From the NCBI GenBank assembly GCA_017517815.1, contig JAFWYA010000071.1, positions 10,356-74,355 of the forward strand: 64,000 nt of DNA, written 5' to 3'. Within the stretch, counting starts at the first letter, position 1; the number at the start of each line of letters is the position of its first letter. Positions 44,369-52,526 of this stretch are shown here, in pieces. Origin of the DNA: Clostridia bacterium. Its GTDB lineage: Bacteria; Bacillota_A; Clostridia; Christensenellales; Aristaeellaceae. The translations under genes and the position numbers were made by a program. The notes under the pieces are model-generated. The model was not told where the DNA came from. It was given only the letters and a program-made list of their open reading frames with translations, and did no database searches.

Positions 44369-44581
44369 ATGCGCTGCGGATGTCCGCATTGCGAAGCTTA
44401 TATGATCCAGTCCGAGACCGAGCATCAGGCCTGCGTGTGTCCTGATTGCGGCTACCGCTGCAACGCCTGTCTGGGTACCAATACCGTTATCACCCGTGAG
44501 CAGCTCGCCCAGTTGAAGGACGTTGAATGGTTTACGCCAAACTTTGAAAGTCCCATCAGCGACGAGGACGTCGAGGAATAA
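44369..44581 (+). CDS. Small zinc-ribbon protein
   Basis: A 70-residue soluble protein with three CxxC knuckles: CGCPHC at residues 3-8, CVCPDC near 29-34 and CNAC near 39-42. The rest is acidic (VEWFTPNFESPISDEDVEE) and has no catalytic motif. The cysteine pattern fits a structural zinc ribbon or rubredoxin-like fold, as found in small Firmicutes proteins of unknown function. The start is decided by AGGAGG 9 nt before the ATG; upstream in-frame ATGs have no ribosome site. The two N-terminal cysteine pairs may bind one zinc and the last one is spare. Confidence 0.72.
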   Translation: MRCGCPHCEAYMIQSETEHQACVCPDCGYRCNACLGTNTVITREQLAQLKDVEWFTPNFESPISDEDVEE

Positions 44582-44671
44582 TCGCCGAACGCATTGCCGC
44601 CTGTGCATGATCATATTGTTGGAGTAGTATTTTACCCCATTTTTCCCAAAACTGTCAACACGGCATATCCG

Positions 44672-44700
44672 TGGACACAACGGGAAAAATATGGTAGGAT
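44672..44700 (+). promoter_or_regulatory. Promoter of the DtxR/MntR-family gene
   Basis: TGGACA, 17-nt spacer, TAGGAT, about 20 nt before the ATG, which leaves a very short leader. Confidence 0.5.
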
Positions 44701-44721
44701 ACTGGTAAAGGAGGCCGCACC

Positions 44722-45090
44722 ATGAACATACATGAATCTGCAGAAGATTATCTGGAGACGATCCTCATGTTTTGCGAGGAAAACGGCTCCGCCCGTTCGG
44801 TAGATATCGCTGCTCATCTGGGCGTTACCAAGCCGTCTGTCAGTTTTGCCATGAAGCGTCTGCGTGAAAACGGCTATATTCATATGGGCGACGACAACCG
44901 CATCACTCTGACCCAGATGGGCGAAGACATTGCCCGCCGCATTCTGGAACGTCACCATGTGCTGACTGATTTTCTCATGAACATCGGCGTAAGCGAAGAA
45001 ACCGCCCGTGCCGACGCCTGCAAGATTGAGCATGATCTCAGCGAAGAAACTTTCGCAGCCATCCAGAAGCACATCGAAAAAAACATGTGA
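44722..45090 (+). CDS. Metal-dependent transcriptional regulator, DtxR/MntR family
   Basis: A 122-residue repressor: an N-terminal winged helix (residues about 25-55, SARSVDIAAHLGVTKPSVSFA) and the metal-binding dimerisation domain; no SH3-like C-terminal domain, so it is MntR-length rather than DtxR-length. Metal-site residues visible are Asp9 and Glu12 (AEDYLE), His78/His79 and Cys100, Glu103, His104 (ACKIEHDLS). Asp9 with Glu12 is MntR-like whereas Cys at 100 is DtxR-like, so the metal (manganese or iron) is unclear. AAGGAGG precedes the ATG. A 16-nt inverted repeat downstream at 45191 may be an operator. Confidence 0.88.
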   Translation: MNIHESAEDYLETILMFCEENGSARSVDIAAHLGVTKPSVSFAMKRLRENGYIHMGDDNRITLTQMGEDIARRILERHHVLTDFLMNIGVSEETARADACKIEHDLSEETFAAIQKHIEKNM

Positions 45091-45097
45091 CTTACCC

Positions 45098-45132
45098 AAA
45101 ACAGTCCTTTCCAAAAAGAAAGGACTGTTTTG
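45098..45132 (+). terminator. Terminator of the DtxR/MntR-family gene
   Basis: Stem AAAACAGTCCTTTC / GAAAGGACTGTTTT around a CAAAAA loop. Confidence 0.88.
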
Positions 45133-45154
45133 ATTTGAAATTTTTGAAAAACCC

Positions 45155-45183
45155 TTGACAGCACACAGGCTTCATGCTATACT
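45155..45183 (+). promoter_or_regulatory. Promoter of the unassigned RNA
   Basis: TTGACA, exactly 17 nt, TATACT, a strong sigma-A promoter that is not followed by any reading frame before a terminator. Confidence 0.8.
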
Positions 45184-45189
45184 TCTATT

Positions 45190-45327
45190 AGTTAGTTGCT
45201 TCTAACCTTTGCTGTGGGACTGGACACCCCATACAGCCAAGACCATTGGGTGATTTCCCTTCGTCACCCTCCTCCAACAAACAGGAACGCCGATCGGCAT
45301 CAGCAGACTGATCGGTGTTTTTGTTTG
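45190..45327 (+). ncRNA. Candidate small structured RNA of unknown class
   Basis: About 135 nt between a strong promoter (45155-45183) and a terminator (45296-45327, arms pairing ACGCCGATC with GATCGGTGT, then T run). The transcript has no ATG and no credible ribosome site. Two internal stems can be drawn: GCTGTGGG with CCCATACAGC at about 45211-45239, and GGGTGA with TCACCC at 45248-45269. The next gene (nitroreductase) has its own promoter, so this is probably not a leader of that gene. It does not match the T-box, yybP-ykoY, 6S, SRP or tmRNA sequences that I know. An inverted repeat GTTAG-N6-CTAAC lies at its 5' end. Confidence 0.6.
45191..45206. promoter_or_regulatory. Possible DtxR/MntR-family operator at the RNA start
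   Basis: GTTAG-N6-CTAAC overlaps the predicted transcription start of the small RNA. DtxR-family sites are often inverted repeats with TTAG/CTAA halves, and the gene of such a regulator is just upstream. The assignment is inference. Confidence 0.4.
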
Positions 45328-45343
45328 TAAACCTAAGGAAAGT

Positions 45344-45372
45344 TTGACTTCTTGCTTTTCGCCTGTTATAAC
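45344..45372 (+). promoter_or_regulatory. Promoter of the nitroreductase gene
   Basis: TTGACT, 17-nt spacer, TATAAC, about 35 nt before the ATG. Confidence 0.7.
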
Positions 45373-45406
45373 AGTTTTATTATCATATTTCAGGAGGATA
45401 CTGTTT

Positions 45407-45934
45407 ATGGATCTGTTCGAAGCGCTCTCTGCCCGCCGCAGCTACCGTGGAATGTATAAGCCCGACCCTGTACCGCGCGAGCATCTGAGGATGATCATGC
45501 AGGCTGCTCTGGATGCGCCGTCCGGCTGCAACAAACAAACCACCAGTGTGATCGCGGTTGATGACCCTGCTTTGGTCAAGCAGCTGGGTGCCATGCTCGA
45601 AAGAAATGATTTTGCCTCTGCTCCCGCAGCCATCTGTATTCTGACTGAGCGAAAGATTGCTTACCGCGATCGTACATTCTACATTCAGGATTACTCTGCC
45701 GCCATTCAAAATGCGCTTCTTGCCATCACGGGGCTGGGCTATGAAAGCTGCTGGGTGGAAGGGCATATTACCGATGCCGATCAGATCGGCCGTCAGATGG
45801 CGGATGTACTGGGCGTACCCCAGCACATTGAACTGGTGGCTTACCTGCCGGTCGGCCTGGCTGCCGAAGAAGGAAAGCGTGTACGAAAACTGCCTTTTGA
45901 GGAGCGTGCATGGTTCAACGGCTACCGCCTGTGA
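45407..45934 (+). CDS. Nitroreductase family protein
   Basis: A 175-residue FMN-dependent enzyme of the nitroreductase fold. N-terminal FEALSARRSYRGM and APSGCNKQTTSVI are FMN-phosphate-binding regions; GYESCWVEGHI near residue 120 is typical of the small-length subgroup, and LPVGLAAEEGKR near 155 closes the fold. Length (about 170-200 residues) suits an NAD(P)H-dependent oxidoreductase of unknown natural substrate, reducing quinones, nitro compounds or unsaturated bonds. The upstream in-frame ATG at 45344 lies inside the promoter, so 45407 with AGGAGG 10 nt upstream is chosen. It follows the unassigned RNA. Confidence 0.9.
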   Translation: MDLFEALSARRSYRGMYKPDPVPREHLRMIMQAALDAPSGCNKQTTSVIAVDDPALVKQLGAMLERNDFASAPAAICILTERKIAYRDRTFYIQDYSAAIQNALLAITGLGYESCWVEGHITDADQIGRQMADVLGVPQHIELVAYLPVGLAAEEGKRVRKLPFEERAWFNGYRL

Positions 45935-45970
45935 CAGTGCGAAATGGTTGCATTTCTTTTGCTTTTGCCC

Positions 45971-45999
45971 TTGTTTCAACCAAATGAACGTGATATGAT
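45971..45999 (+). promoter_or_regulatory. Promoter of the DUF1846 gene
   Basis: TTGTTT, 17-nt spacer, TATGAT, about 40 nt ahead of the ATG. Confidence 0.55.
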
Positions 46000-46037
46000 A
46001 ATTCGGTTGGGACATTCTCATGAGGAGGAGAATCGGC

Positions 46038-47519
46038 ATGCGCATTGGGTTTGATCACGACCGTTATACGGCCATGCAGTCGGAACATATCCGTCAGCGT
46101 ATTGAGCAATTCGGCGGCAAGCTTTATCTGGAACTGGGCGGCAAGCTGTTTGACGACTTCCACGCTTCCCGCGTGCTTCCCGGCTTCCGTCCGGACAGCA
46201 AGGTGAGTATGCTGCTCAATCTGCGTGATCAGGCGGAACTGGTCATTGCCATCAATGCCGATGATATTGAAAAAAGCAAGGTGCGCGGCGATCTGGGCAT
46301 CACCTACGACGCTGACGTGCTGCGCCTGATCGACGCCTTCCGCGGCATTGGTCTGTATGTTGGCAGCGTGGTGCTTACCCGCTGGCGTTCGCAGCATTCC
46401 GCCGTGCTGTTCAAGCAGCGTCTGGAAAAGCTGGGCATCCGCGTTTTCCGCCACTTTCCCATCGAGGGCTATCCCTATGAGGTGGAAAAGATCGTCAGCG
46501 ACGAAGGCTTTGGCCAGGATGAATACATCGAGACCACCCGTCCGCTGGTGCTTGTTACCGCACCCGGCCCCGGCAGCGGCAAAATGGCCGTATGCCTGAG
46601 CCAGCTTTATCAGGAGCACAAGCGCGGCATCAAGGCCGGCTATGCTAAATTTGAAACCTTCCCCATCTGGAATCTCCCCCTCAACCACCCCGTCAACATG
46701 GCCTACGAGGCTGCCACGGCCGATCTGGATGACGTGAACATGATCGACCCCTATCATTTGGAAGCCTATGGCGTGACCACCGTCAACTACAACCGCGACG
46801 TTGAAATTTTCCCTGTGCTCAATGCCGTTTTTGAGCGCATTTACGGCACTTCTCCCTACAAATCCCCCACGGATATGGGTGTAAACATGATCGCCAGCTG
46901 CATCAGCGATGACGAAGTCTGCCGCGCTGCCGCCAAGCAGGAAATCATTCGCCGCTACTATGCTGCACGCTGCACGCTGGTGCAGGGCCGCACTGAGCAG
47001 GCTGAGGTGGATACTCTGCAGCGCATCATGCAGAAGGTGGGCCTCACCTCTGAAATGCGCCCCGTCATCGCCGCAGCTCGTCAGCGCGCCGAGGAGACCG
47101 AAGCGCCTGCACTGGCCATCGAACTGCCGGACGGCCGCATCGTAACCGGCAAAACCAGCAACCTGCTGGGCCCGTCTGCCGCACTGATTCTCAACGCGCT
47201 CAAGGCGCTGGGCGGCATTGACGAGGATACCAAGCTCATGTCCCCCACTGTTATCGAACCCATTCAGACCCTCAAGTGCGATTATCTGGGCAATCACAAC
47301 CCGCGCCTGCACTCCGACGAGGTGCTTGTAGCCCTGTCCATCTGTGCCGCCACTTCCGCAACTGCAGCTCACGCCATGCGTCAGCTGCCGCTGCTGGCCC
47401 ATTGCGAAGCGCACTCCACTGTCATTCTGCCGCAGGTTGATGACAACATCTTCAAGCGGCTCAAGATCAACCTTACCTGCGACGCCAAGTATCAGACGCA
47501 CAAGCTGTACCACAAATAA
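46038..47519 (+). CDS. DUF1846 family protein
   Basis: A 493-residue soluble protein of the DUF1846 family, which is widespread in Firmicutes and oral/gut bacteria with no assigned function. A glycine-rich phosphate-binding segment [16 protein letters not shown] lies near residue 180 and resembles a P-loop; the C-terminal half contains [16 protein letters not shown]. The start at 46038 has AGGAGGAG upstream; the ATG at 46020 overlaps that ribosome site. It is followed by an AEC transporter 12 nt later, in one transcription unit. Family assignment is fairly sure and function unknown. Confidence 0.82.
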   Translation: MRIGFDHDRYTAMQSEHIRQRIEQFGGKLYLELGGKLFDDFHASRVLPGFRPDSKVSMLLNLRDQAELVIAINADDIEKSKVRGDLGITYDADVLRLIDAFRGIGLYVGSVVLTRWRSQHSAVLFKQRLEKLGIRVFRHFPIEGYPYEVEKIVSDEGFGQDEYIETTRPLVLVTAPGPGSGKMAVCLSQLYQEHKRGIKAGYAKFETFPIWNLPLNHPVNMAYEAATADLDDVNMIDPYHLEAYGVTTVNYNRDVEIFPVLNAVFERIYGTSPYKSPTDMGVNMIASCISDDEVCRAAAKQEIIRRYYAARCTLVQGRTEQAEVDTLQRIMQKVGLTSEMRPVIAAARQRAEETEAPALAIELPDGRIVTGKTSNLLGPSAALILNALKALGGIDEDTKLMSPTVIEPIQTLKCDYLGNHNPRLHSDEVLVALSICAATSATAAHAMRQLPLLAHCEAHSTVILPQVDDNIFKRLKINLTCDAKYQTHKLYHK

Positions 47520-47531
47520 GGATGGTATCCC

Positions 47532-48470
47532 ATGGAAAATCTGCTTCTGAGCATTGAGATCGTACTGCCGCTGTTTCTGGTGATGATGGTGGGTTATTTC
47601 TGCAAGTCCACTGGTCTGGTCACGGAAACGCTTGCCAAACAGATGAACGGTTTGGTCTTCCGTGTTTTCCTGCCGGTTCTTCTTTGCAAAAACATCTACA
47701 CCAGCTCGCTGGAATCGCTGATGAACCCAACCGTGTTTGTCACTGCGGGCGTTGGCATTGTGCTGATGTTCTTCCTTCTGATCTTTGTGATCCCGAAGAT
47801 CGAGAAGGACCGCAAGGCCTGCGGCGCAATGATCCAGGCTTGTTTCCGCGGCAATTATGCCTACTTTGGCATTCCAATGGTGCAATCCATGTTCCCCAAT
47901 GCCGATACCAGCGTTGCTTCTCTGCTGGTGGTGATCGTCGTGCCGCTGTTCAACGTGCTGGCCGTGATCGATCTGGAACTGTTCCGCGGCGGCAAGGCCG
48001 ATCCGAAGCAAATCCTCAAAAAGATCGTCACTAACCCGCTTATTCTTGGCTCGCTGGCTGGTCTGATCATTCTGCTGACAGGTTTGCAGATTCCTTCCAT
48101 CCTGCAAAAGCCCATTGATGACCTCAGCAAAATCGCTACGCCTTTGGCCCTGTTCCTTCTAGGTGCATCCATCAACTTTGGCAAAACCGGCGCTCATGCG
48201 CGTCAGTTGTCCATCTGTGTACTGGCTAAACTGGTCATCTTCCCTCTGCTGGCTGTCATTCTGTCAGCCCTTATGGGCATGCGCGGTGTAGAACTGGCCT
48301 GCATGCTGATCGTCTTTGGCGCGCCTGCCGCCGTAAACTCCGCCGTAATGGCTCAGCAAATGGGCTCTGACGGTGACCTTGCCACTGAAGCCGTCGTGTT
48401 TACAACAGCGTTCTCTGCGCTGACCATGTTCCTGTTCGTCTTTGCAATGAAGACGCTGGGAATGATTTAA
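47532..48470 (+). CDS. AEC (auxin efflux carrier) family transporter
   Basis: A 312-residue membrane protein with about ten helices in two inverted halves, typical of the AEC family, which exports or takes up organic acids such as malate, malonate or auxin-like compounds. Characteristic segments are MMVGYFCKSTGLV at the N-terminus, GIPMVQSMFP, and the second-half FLLGASINFGKTGAHARQ and GVELACMLIVFGAPAAVNSAVMAQQMG. It lies 12 nt after the DUF1846 gene, so both are co-transcribed. The substrate is unknown. Confidence 0.88.
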   Translation: MENLLLSIEIVLPLFLVMMVGYFCKSTGLVTETLAKQMNGLVFRVFLPVLLCKNIYTSSLESLMNPTVFVTAGVGIVLMFFLLIFVIPKIEKDRKACGAMIQACFRGNYAYFGIPMVQSMFPNADTSVASLLVVIVVPLFNVLAVIDLELFRGGKADPKQILKKIVTNPLILGSLAGLIILLTGLQIPSILQKPIDDLSKIATPLALFLLGASINFGKTGAHARQLSICVLAKLVIFPLLAVILSALMGMRGVELACMLIVFGAPAAVNSAVMAQQMGSDGDLATEAVVFTTAFSALTMFLFVFAMKTLGMI

Positions 48471-48483
48471 GTGTGTAAAAGTA

Positions 48484-48533
48484 TGCGAGAGGGGCCCCTC
48501 TCGCACTCCCCCAAAGAAAACTGTATTGAAGAC
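48484..48533. repeat. Palindromic intergenic repeat, copy 1 (short form)
   Basis: A perfect palindrome GCGAGAGGGGCCCCTCTCGC followed by ACTCCCCCAAAGAAAACTG. The same arrangement, with longer arms, recurs at 53141-53204. Located after the AEC gene, it may act as a REP-like or transcription-end element. Confidence 0.75.
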
Positions 48534-48534
48534 A

Positions 48535-48577
48535 AACAAGTCGCCTTCTCAATTGCAATGAGAAGGCGACTTGTTTA
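48535..48577. terminator. Bidirectional terminator
   Basis: Stem AAACAAGTCGCCTTCTCA / TGAGAAGGCGACTTGTTT with a short loop between the AEC gene and the convergent GNAT gene; its right arm reaches the GNAT stop codon. Confidence 0.88.
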
Positions 48578-49042
48578 TACATTCATTTCCATGAAATAGC
48601 GGAAGCAGTTGAAGCCGACGGCTTCGTAGAACTGTCTGGCTCCTTCGTTGAAGGCCCATACATCCAGTTCGATGCGCGGATAACCATTCTGTTTGGCCTC
48701 ATGTCGGATAGCTTCCATCAGCTTTCGGCCTACGCCCTGACGATGGCAGGCTTCATCCACGCAGAATTCCTCCACATGCACAAATTTGCGCTCGTTCATA
48801 TACGGGCTGGCCGGGCGGTGGACGTAGCAGATGAGAGCGTAGCCCAGCAGCTTTTCATCCCGCTGCGCCACGATCAGATGCATATCCTTTTCCAGCGCGT
48901 GGGTTGCGTACACTTCAAAATCCTGCATCGGCGCAAACAGATCCGGCCTTCCCTGTACATGCAGTTCGTGAATCTGACGCTTGAGTTCTGCAGTGACAGC
49001 CAGTTCTTCAGTGCCTGCTTTGCGCACAACGATCTCACTCAC
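48575..49042 (-). CDS. GNAT family N-acetyltransferase
   Basis: A 155-residue GNAT enzyme. The acetyl-CoA pyrophosphate loop is near residues 95-110 (CVDEACHRQGVGRKLMEAI, with RQGVGR matching Q/RxxGxG/A). The substrate is unknown, with small-molecule amines or protein N-termini possible. The start is GTG at 49042, which overlaps the end of the yigZ-like gene by 8 nt, with GGAGG upstream inside yigZ; the longer frame at 49108 would overlap more. It is the last gene of the Tyr T-box operon if there is no terminator between, and none is visible. Confidence 0.84.
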   Translation of the reverse strand: MSEIVVRKAGTEELAVTAELKRQIHELHVQGRPDLFAPMQDFEVYATHALEKDMHLIVAQRDEKLLGYALICYVHRPASPYMNERKFVHVEEFCVDEACHRQGVGRKLMEAIRHEAKQNGYPRIELDVWAFNEGARQFYEAVGFNCFRYFMEMNV

Positions 49043-49685
49043 TGGTTTCCGCCTCCTCCAGCCAGGGCGAATAGCTTTCCTCTTCCAGCAGTTCTTCAAT
49101 ACGGCCATCGGTCACACGGGTCAGTTCATGGCGCACGCGTTCGCTGTCGGCCGCTTTCATGCTCAGTTCAAAGGCAACAGCCGTTGTGAATTCTGTGCTT
49201 TCCAGCCGTACAGGCAGGCTTTTCATGGTGTGCTGCACCTTATCCCACAACGGATAAGCCACCTCGAACATCCACGTTTCGGTGGGATGCATTTCGCACA
49301 CCTGCGCAGCATTGAGTGCGATGACGCATCCCTGTGTATAAGCGCGCACCAGTCCGCCCGCGCCCAGCAGCACGCCGCCAAAATAGCGCGTGACCACCAC
49401 AGCGCAGTCTACAACGCCACGTGCCTTCATTACTTCGATGATAGGCATGCCGGCGGTGCCGCCGGGTTCGCCGTCGTCGCTGTAACGCATAATGCCTGCA
49501 TTCTGGCCGATGATATAGGCATAGCAGTTATGGGTGGCATCCTTGTGCTTTGTACGGATACGGTCGAGGAAGGCAAGTGCTTCCTCGACCGTTTTCACAG
49601 GCGCTGCATACCCGATGAAGCGGCTTTTGTTGATGATCACTTCATCATGGGCCTCTTTGAGCAGCGTTTTGTATTCTTTCATCAT
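49035..49685 (-). CDS. yigZ: YigZ/IMPACT family protein
   Basis: A 216-residue protein of the UPF0029/IMPACT family. The N-terminal domain has the characteristic [24 protein letters not shown] and [21 protein letters not shown] motifs; a ferredoxin-like C-terminal domain follows. Eukaryotic IMPACT modulates translational control through GCN2, but the bacterial role is unsettled and a link to translation or stress is often proposed. Its ATG overlaps the tyrS stop (ATGA). Co-transcription with tyrS is therefore likely. Confidence 0.9.
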   Translation of the reverse strand: MMKEYKTLLKEAHDEVIINKSRFIGYAAPVKTVEEALAFLDRIRTKHKDATHNCYAYIIGQNAGIMRYSDDGEPGGTAGMPIIEVMKARGVVDCAVVVTRYFGGVLLGAGGLVRAYTQGCVIALNAAQVCEMHPTETWMFEVAYPLWDKVQHTMKSLPVRLESTEFTTAVAFELSMKAADSERVRHELTRVTDGRIEELLEEESYSPWLEEAETSE

Positions 49686-50908
49686 GCCTTGAGGACCAGA
49701 CGGCAGTAGCCCTTCTTGCCCTTGCGCAGCATCAGGCCGTCAGCGCCGATCGCAGCGGCCTCAATACGGGCGTCCACGTCGGTGACCTTCTCATCATTCA
49801 CGGCCACAGCGCCGCTTTCCACCATCTTGCGGGCTTCTCCGCGGCTCTTGCACAGGCCGCAGGAGGCCAGCAGCGTGGTCACGCGGTTATTCTCAGCCAG
49901 CATATCAGCCGTCACTTCAAAGCTGGGCACGTTCTGGCTGGCAGCGCCGCCGGCAAACAGAGCCTGAGCAGCATCTGCGGCTTTCTGGGCTTCCTCTTCA
50001 CCATGAATCATCTTGGTGATTTCAAAGGCAAGTACCTTCTTGGCCTCGTTGATTTCAGCATCCTTCAGCGCGCCAAGGCGGCGTACTTCGTCCATGGGCA
50101 GGAAGGTAAGCAGTGCCAGGAAGCGCTCGACGTCCTGGTCGGCCACATTGCGCCAGTACTGGTAGAACTCGTAGGGAGAGGTGCGGTTGGGATCCAGCCA
50201 CAGAGCGCCCTTCTCAGTCTTGCCCATCTTCTTGCCGTCGTGGGTCATGATCAGCTTGCAGGTCAGAGCAAAGGCATCTTCCTGTTCCTTGCGGCGGATC
50301 AGGTCAGCACCGCCCAGCATATTGCTCCACTGGTCGTCGCCACCGATTTGCAGACGGCAGCCATGGGTCTTGAACAGCTGCAGGAAGTCGTAGCTCTGCA
50401 TGATCATGTAGTTGAACTCAAGGAAGGTAAGTCCGGTTTCCATGCGGCGCTTGTAGCACTCGGCGGTCAGCATACGGTTGACGCTGAAATGTGCGCCGAT
50501 TTCGCGCAGGAAGTCGACATAGTTGAGGTTGAGCAGCCAGTCTCCGTTGTTGACCATGGTGGCCTTGCCCTCGCCAAACTCCATGAAGCGGCTCAGCTGC
50601 TTCTGAATGGCGGCAACGTTGTCGGCAATGGTTTCCTTGGTGAGCATCTTGCGCATGTCGGTCTTGCCGCTGGGGTCGCCGATCATGGCAGTGCCGCCGC
50701 CGCACAGGATGATGGGACGATGGCCGGCCTTCTGCAGATGGCTGGCCATGATGATGGGCATGAAGTGGCCAACGTGCAGGCTGTCGGCAGTGGGGTCGAT
50801 GCCAAGGTAGAAGGTCACGGGACCTTTTTCCATAGCCTTGTAGAGATCCTCTTCAAAGGTGACCTGAGCAATGAAACCGCGCTCTTTAAGCATATCCAAT
50901 ACGTGCAT
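49682..50908 (-). CDS. tyrS: Tyrosine-tRNA ligase
   Basis: A 408-residue class I aminoacyl-tRNA synthetase charging tRNA-Tyr. Catalytic motifs are HVGH at 45-48 and KMGKTEKG (KMSKS equivalent, the Ser replaced by Gly) near 230. The Tyr-binding region includes [12 protein letters not shown] and the C-terminal S4-like RNA-binding domain begins near residue 340 ([30 protein letters not shown]). Length agrees with bacterial TyrS. It lies 26 nt after the aminotransferase gene and is within the transcript of the upstream Tyr T-box. Confidence 0.97.
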   Translation of the reverse strand: MHVLDMLKERGFIAQVTFEEDLYKAMEKGPVTFYLGIDPTADSLHVGHFMPIIMASHLQKAGHRPIILCGGGTAMIGDPSGKTDMRKMLTKETIADNVAAIQKQLSRFMEFGEGKATMVNNGDWLLNLNYVDFLREIGAHFSVNRMLTAECYKRRMETGLTFLEFNYMIMQSYDFLQLFKTHGCRLQIGGDDQWSNMLGGADLIRRKEQEDAFALTCKLIMTHDGKKMGKTEKGALWLDPNRTSPYEFYQYWRNVADQDVERFLALLTFLPMDEVRRLGALKDAEINEAKKVLAFEITKMIHGEEEAQKAADAAQALFAGGAASQNVPSFEVTADMLAENNRVTTLLASCGLCKSRGEARKMVESGAVAVNDEKVTDVDARIEAAAIGADGLMLRKGKKGYCRLVLKA

Positions 50909-50934
50909 GATGTTTCTTCCTTTCTTTATTTCAC

Positions 50935-52119
50935 TTACATGTGTTTTTCAAACAGTTTGCGCAGCTTCTCCATGCCCTCTTTGATCTGTTCGGGCGTGGA
51001 GTTGGAGAAGTTGAGGCGGAAGGTGTTGTGATGGCCGCCGTAGGGATAAAAATGCGTACCGGGCACATAAGCCACGTTGTTTTCAACAGCCTCCTGGAAC
51101 ACCTCGGTGGCGTTGAATGTTTCAGGCATTTCCACCCAGATGAACAGTCCTCCCTCGGGCACGGTATACTTTGTGCCGGCCGGGAAGCTATCCAGCTCCT
51201 TAAGCATCAGTTCCATCTTTTCCTTATAGGCGGGAATGATGCTGGCAATGTGGGGTTCCAGCAGTCCGCGGCGCAGGAACTGGTCAACGATCGCCTGATT
51301 CAGATTGGGCGTATGCAGGTCGGTACCTTGCTTGCCGATGGTGCACTTGCGCAGAATGTCCTTCTCAGCAACCAGATAGCCTACGCGCATGCCGGGGCTG
51401 ATGATCTTGGAGAAGCTGCCCATATAGGCCACATGGCCGGTCTTGTCATAGCTCTTGATGGTGGGCAGATGTTCGCCAGTATAGCGCAGGTCGCGGTAAG
51501 GATCGTCCTCCATCACGAGGAAGCCATACTTGGCAGCCAACTCAGCAATAGGCTTGCGCCGTTCAGCAGCCAGCGTGCGTCCAGAGGGATTCTGAAAAGA
51601 AGGAATCACGTAGAACAGCTTGGGGTGATGCTCTTTGATGGCCTCTTCCAGCTTGTCCAGCATCACGCCGCCCTCGTCGCTTTCCACCGGAATCAGCTTG
51701 GCCTGATAGAGGTTGAGCGTCTGCATATTGCCAAGGAAAGTGGGGCTTTCCACCAGCACGGCATCGCCGGGATTGAGCAGCGCCTTGCACACCAGATCCA
51801 TGCAGCTGGTGGAGCCGGTGGTGGGCAGCAGACCGTTGAGTTCCCAATCGAAGTCGTACTGCTGCGTCAGATAGTCGCGCAGGCTTTCCACAAAAGGCGG
51901 ATAGCCCTCCGTAGCGCCATACTGCAGAATGCGCTTGCCATCAGCCTTGAGCACGTCATGCGCAAGCTCGGCGCAGATCTCGTCCGGCAGCGCCGCCAAA
52001 GACGGATTGCCGCCCGCGAAGCTGATCATGCCGGGTTTAGCCAGATACTTGAAAATCTCGCGGATCGCACTGCCTGTAACCTTGTCAAAACGGGATGCAA
52101 AAGTCAGGCCTTCTACCAT
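50935..52119 (-). CDS. PLP-dependent aminotransferase (aromatic/2-aminoadipate type)
   Basis: A 394-residue fold type I aminotransferase. The PLP lysine is in [18 protein letters not shown], near residue 235, the aspartate and tyrosine side in [12 protein letters not shown] and the N-terminal [10 protein letters not shown] loop. Family resemblance is to the LysN/ArAT group, which acts on aromatic 2-oxo acids or 2-aminoadipate. A Tyr-specific T-box leader upstream and tyrS just downstream point to a role in tyrosine or phenylalanine transamination (for example the last step of tyrosine synthesis), which is inference. AAGGAGG lies 9 nt before the ATG at 52119; an upstream in-frame ATG would fall in the T-box. 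Confidence 0.88.
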   Translation of the reverse strand: MVEGLTFASRFDKVTGSAIREIFKYLAKPGMISFAGGNPSLAALPDEICAELAHDVLKADGKRILQYGATEGYPPFVESLRDYLTQQYDFDWELNGLLPTTGSTSCMDLVCKALLNPGDAVLVESPTFLGNMQTLNLYQAKLIPVESDEGGVMLDKLEEAIKEHHPKLFYVIPSFQNPSGRTLAAERRKPIAELAAKYGFLVMEDDPYRDLRYTGEHLPTIKSYDKTGHVAYMGSFSKIISPGMRVGYLVAEKDILRKCTIGKQGTDLHTPNLNQAIVDQFLRRGLLEPHIASIIPAYKEKMELMLKELDSFPAGTKYTVPEGGLFIWVEMPETFNATEVFQEAVENNVAYVPGTHFYPYGGHHNTFRLNFSNSTPEQIKEGMEKLRKLFEKHM

Positions 52120-52141
52120 AAAACAAAACCTCCTTATGAAA

Positions 52142-52398
52142 TGAAAAACGCCTTCCCCCGTATTGGGAGGAAGGCGTGTAAACGCGGTACCACTTCCATT
52201 CGGCACACATACGTATGCCCTCTGCAGGCCCCATCAGGCCTTCGCGCTGTAAACGGCGCACCGTCGGTCTGCTACTGAAAAAAGGTTCACAGCCGGGCTC
52301 GGGGAGGTATTCCTCCTGACTGCCGCCGCTTTCTTCCACCAACCGAAAGCTCTCTTGAGGCGCGCCTGTCAGGACTACTTGGTCCCGTCAAAGCCGAT
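52142..52398 (-). promoter_or_regulatory. Tyrosine-specific T-box leader
   Basis: Minus-strand leader with stem I containing AGTA (S-turn), the AG-bulge region AAGAGAG and GTTGGTGGAAG, then GGAATACC, which is the specifier loop; lower and upper stem I helices GGGA/TCCC and TCCTGAC/GTCAGGA flank it. The specifier codon is TAC (Tyr). The T-box sequence TGGAAGTGGTACCGCG precedes a terminator stem ACGCCTTCC / GGAAGGCGT with a T run at about 52146-52177. Uncharged tRNA-Tyr should favour antitermination and raise transcription of the aminotransferase and tyrS. Confidence 0.93.
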
Positions 52399-52404
52399 AG
52401 GGGT

Positions 52405-52433
52405 ATTATATGGGATGGATGCGTGAAAGTCAA
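52405..52433 (-). promoter_or_regulatory. Promoter of the Tyr T-box operon
   Basis: TTGACT, 17-nt spacer, TATAAT on the minus strand, immediately before the T-box stem I. Confidence 0.85.
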
Positions 52434-52463
52434 GCAATCAAAAAAGGTTTTGCAGCATTTTGC

Positions 52464-52492
52464 TTGACAGCACAACTGTGGTTTGGTATCGT
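52464..52492 (+). promoter_or_regulatory. Promoter of the uridine kinase gene
   Basis: TTGACA, 17-nt spacer, TATCGT, about 35 nt before the ATG. Confidence 0.6.
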
Positions 52493-52526
52493 AAAGTCAA
52501 ACCACAGAAGAGGCAGGTTTTTTCAA

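Noticed and set aside
45191..45206. GTTAG-N6-CTAAC as a CIRCE element
   Set aside because: CIRCE needs TTAGCACTC-N9-GAGTGCTAA; only the groES site at 63447 fits.
45190..45327. Mn2+ (yybP-ykoY) riboswitch or Fe-type leader of the nitroreductase gene
   Set aside because: The GGGGAGUA-type yybP-ykoY core is absent, and the nitroreductase gene has its own promoter after the terminator. I kept it only as an unassigned RNA.
45915..48107. Long minus-strand frame of about 730 codons opposite DUF1846 and AEC genes
   Set aside because: Shadow frame: composition rich in His/Gln/Asp, no family motif, spans two real genes and their intergenic gap.
52260..52320. Thr (ACC) or Glu (GAA) as the T-box specifier
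   Set aside because: The S-turn arrangement places GAA just before the specifier, leaving TAC in register; the following tyrS gene supports Tyr.
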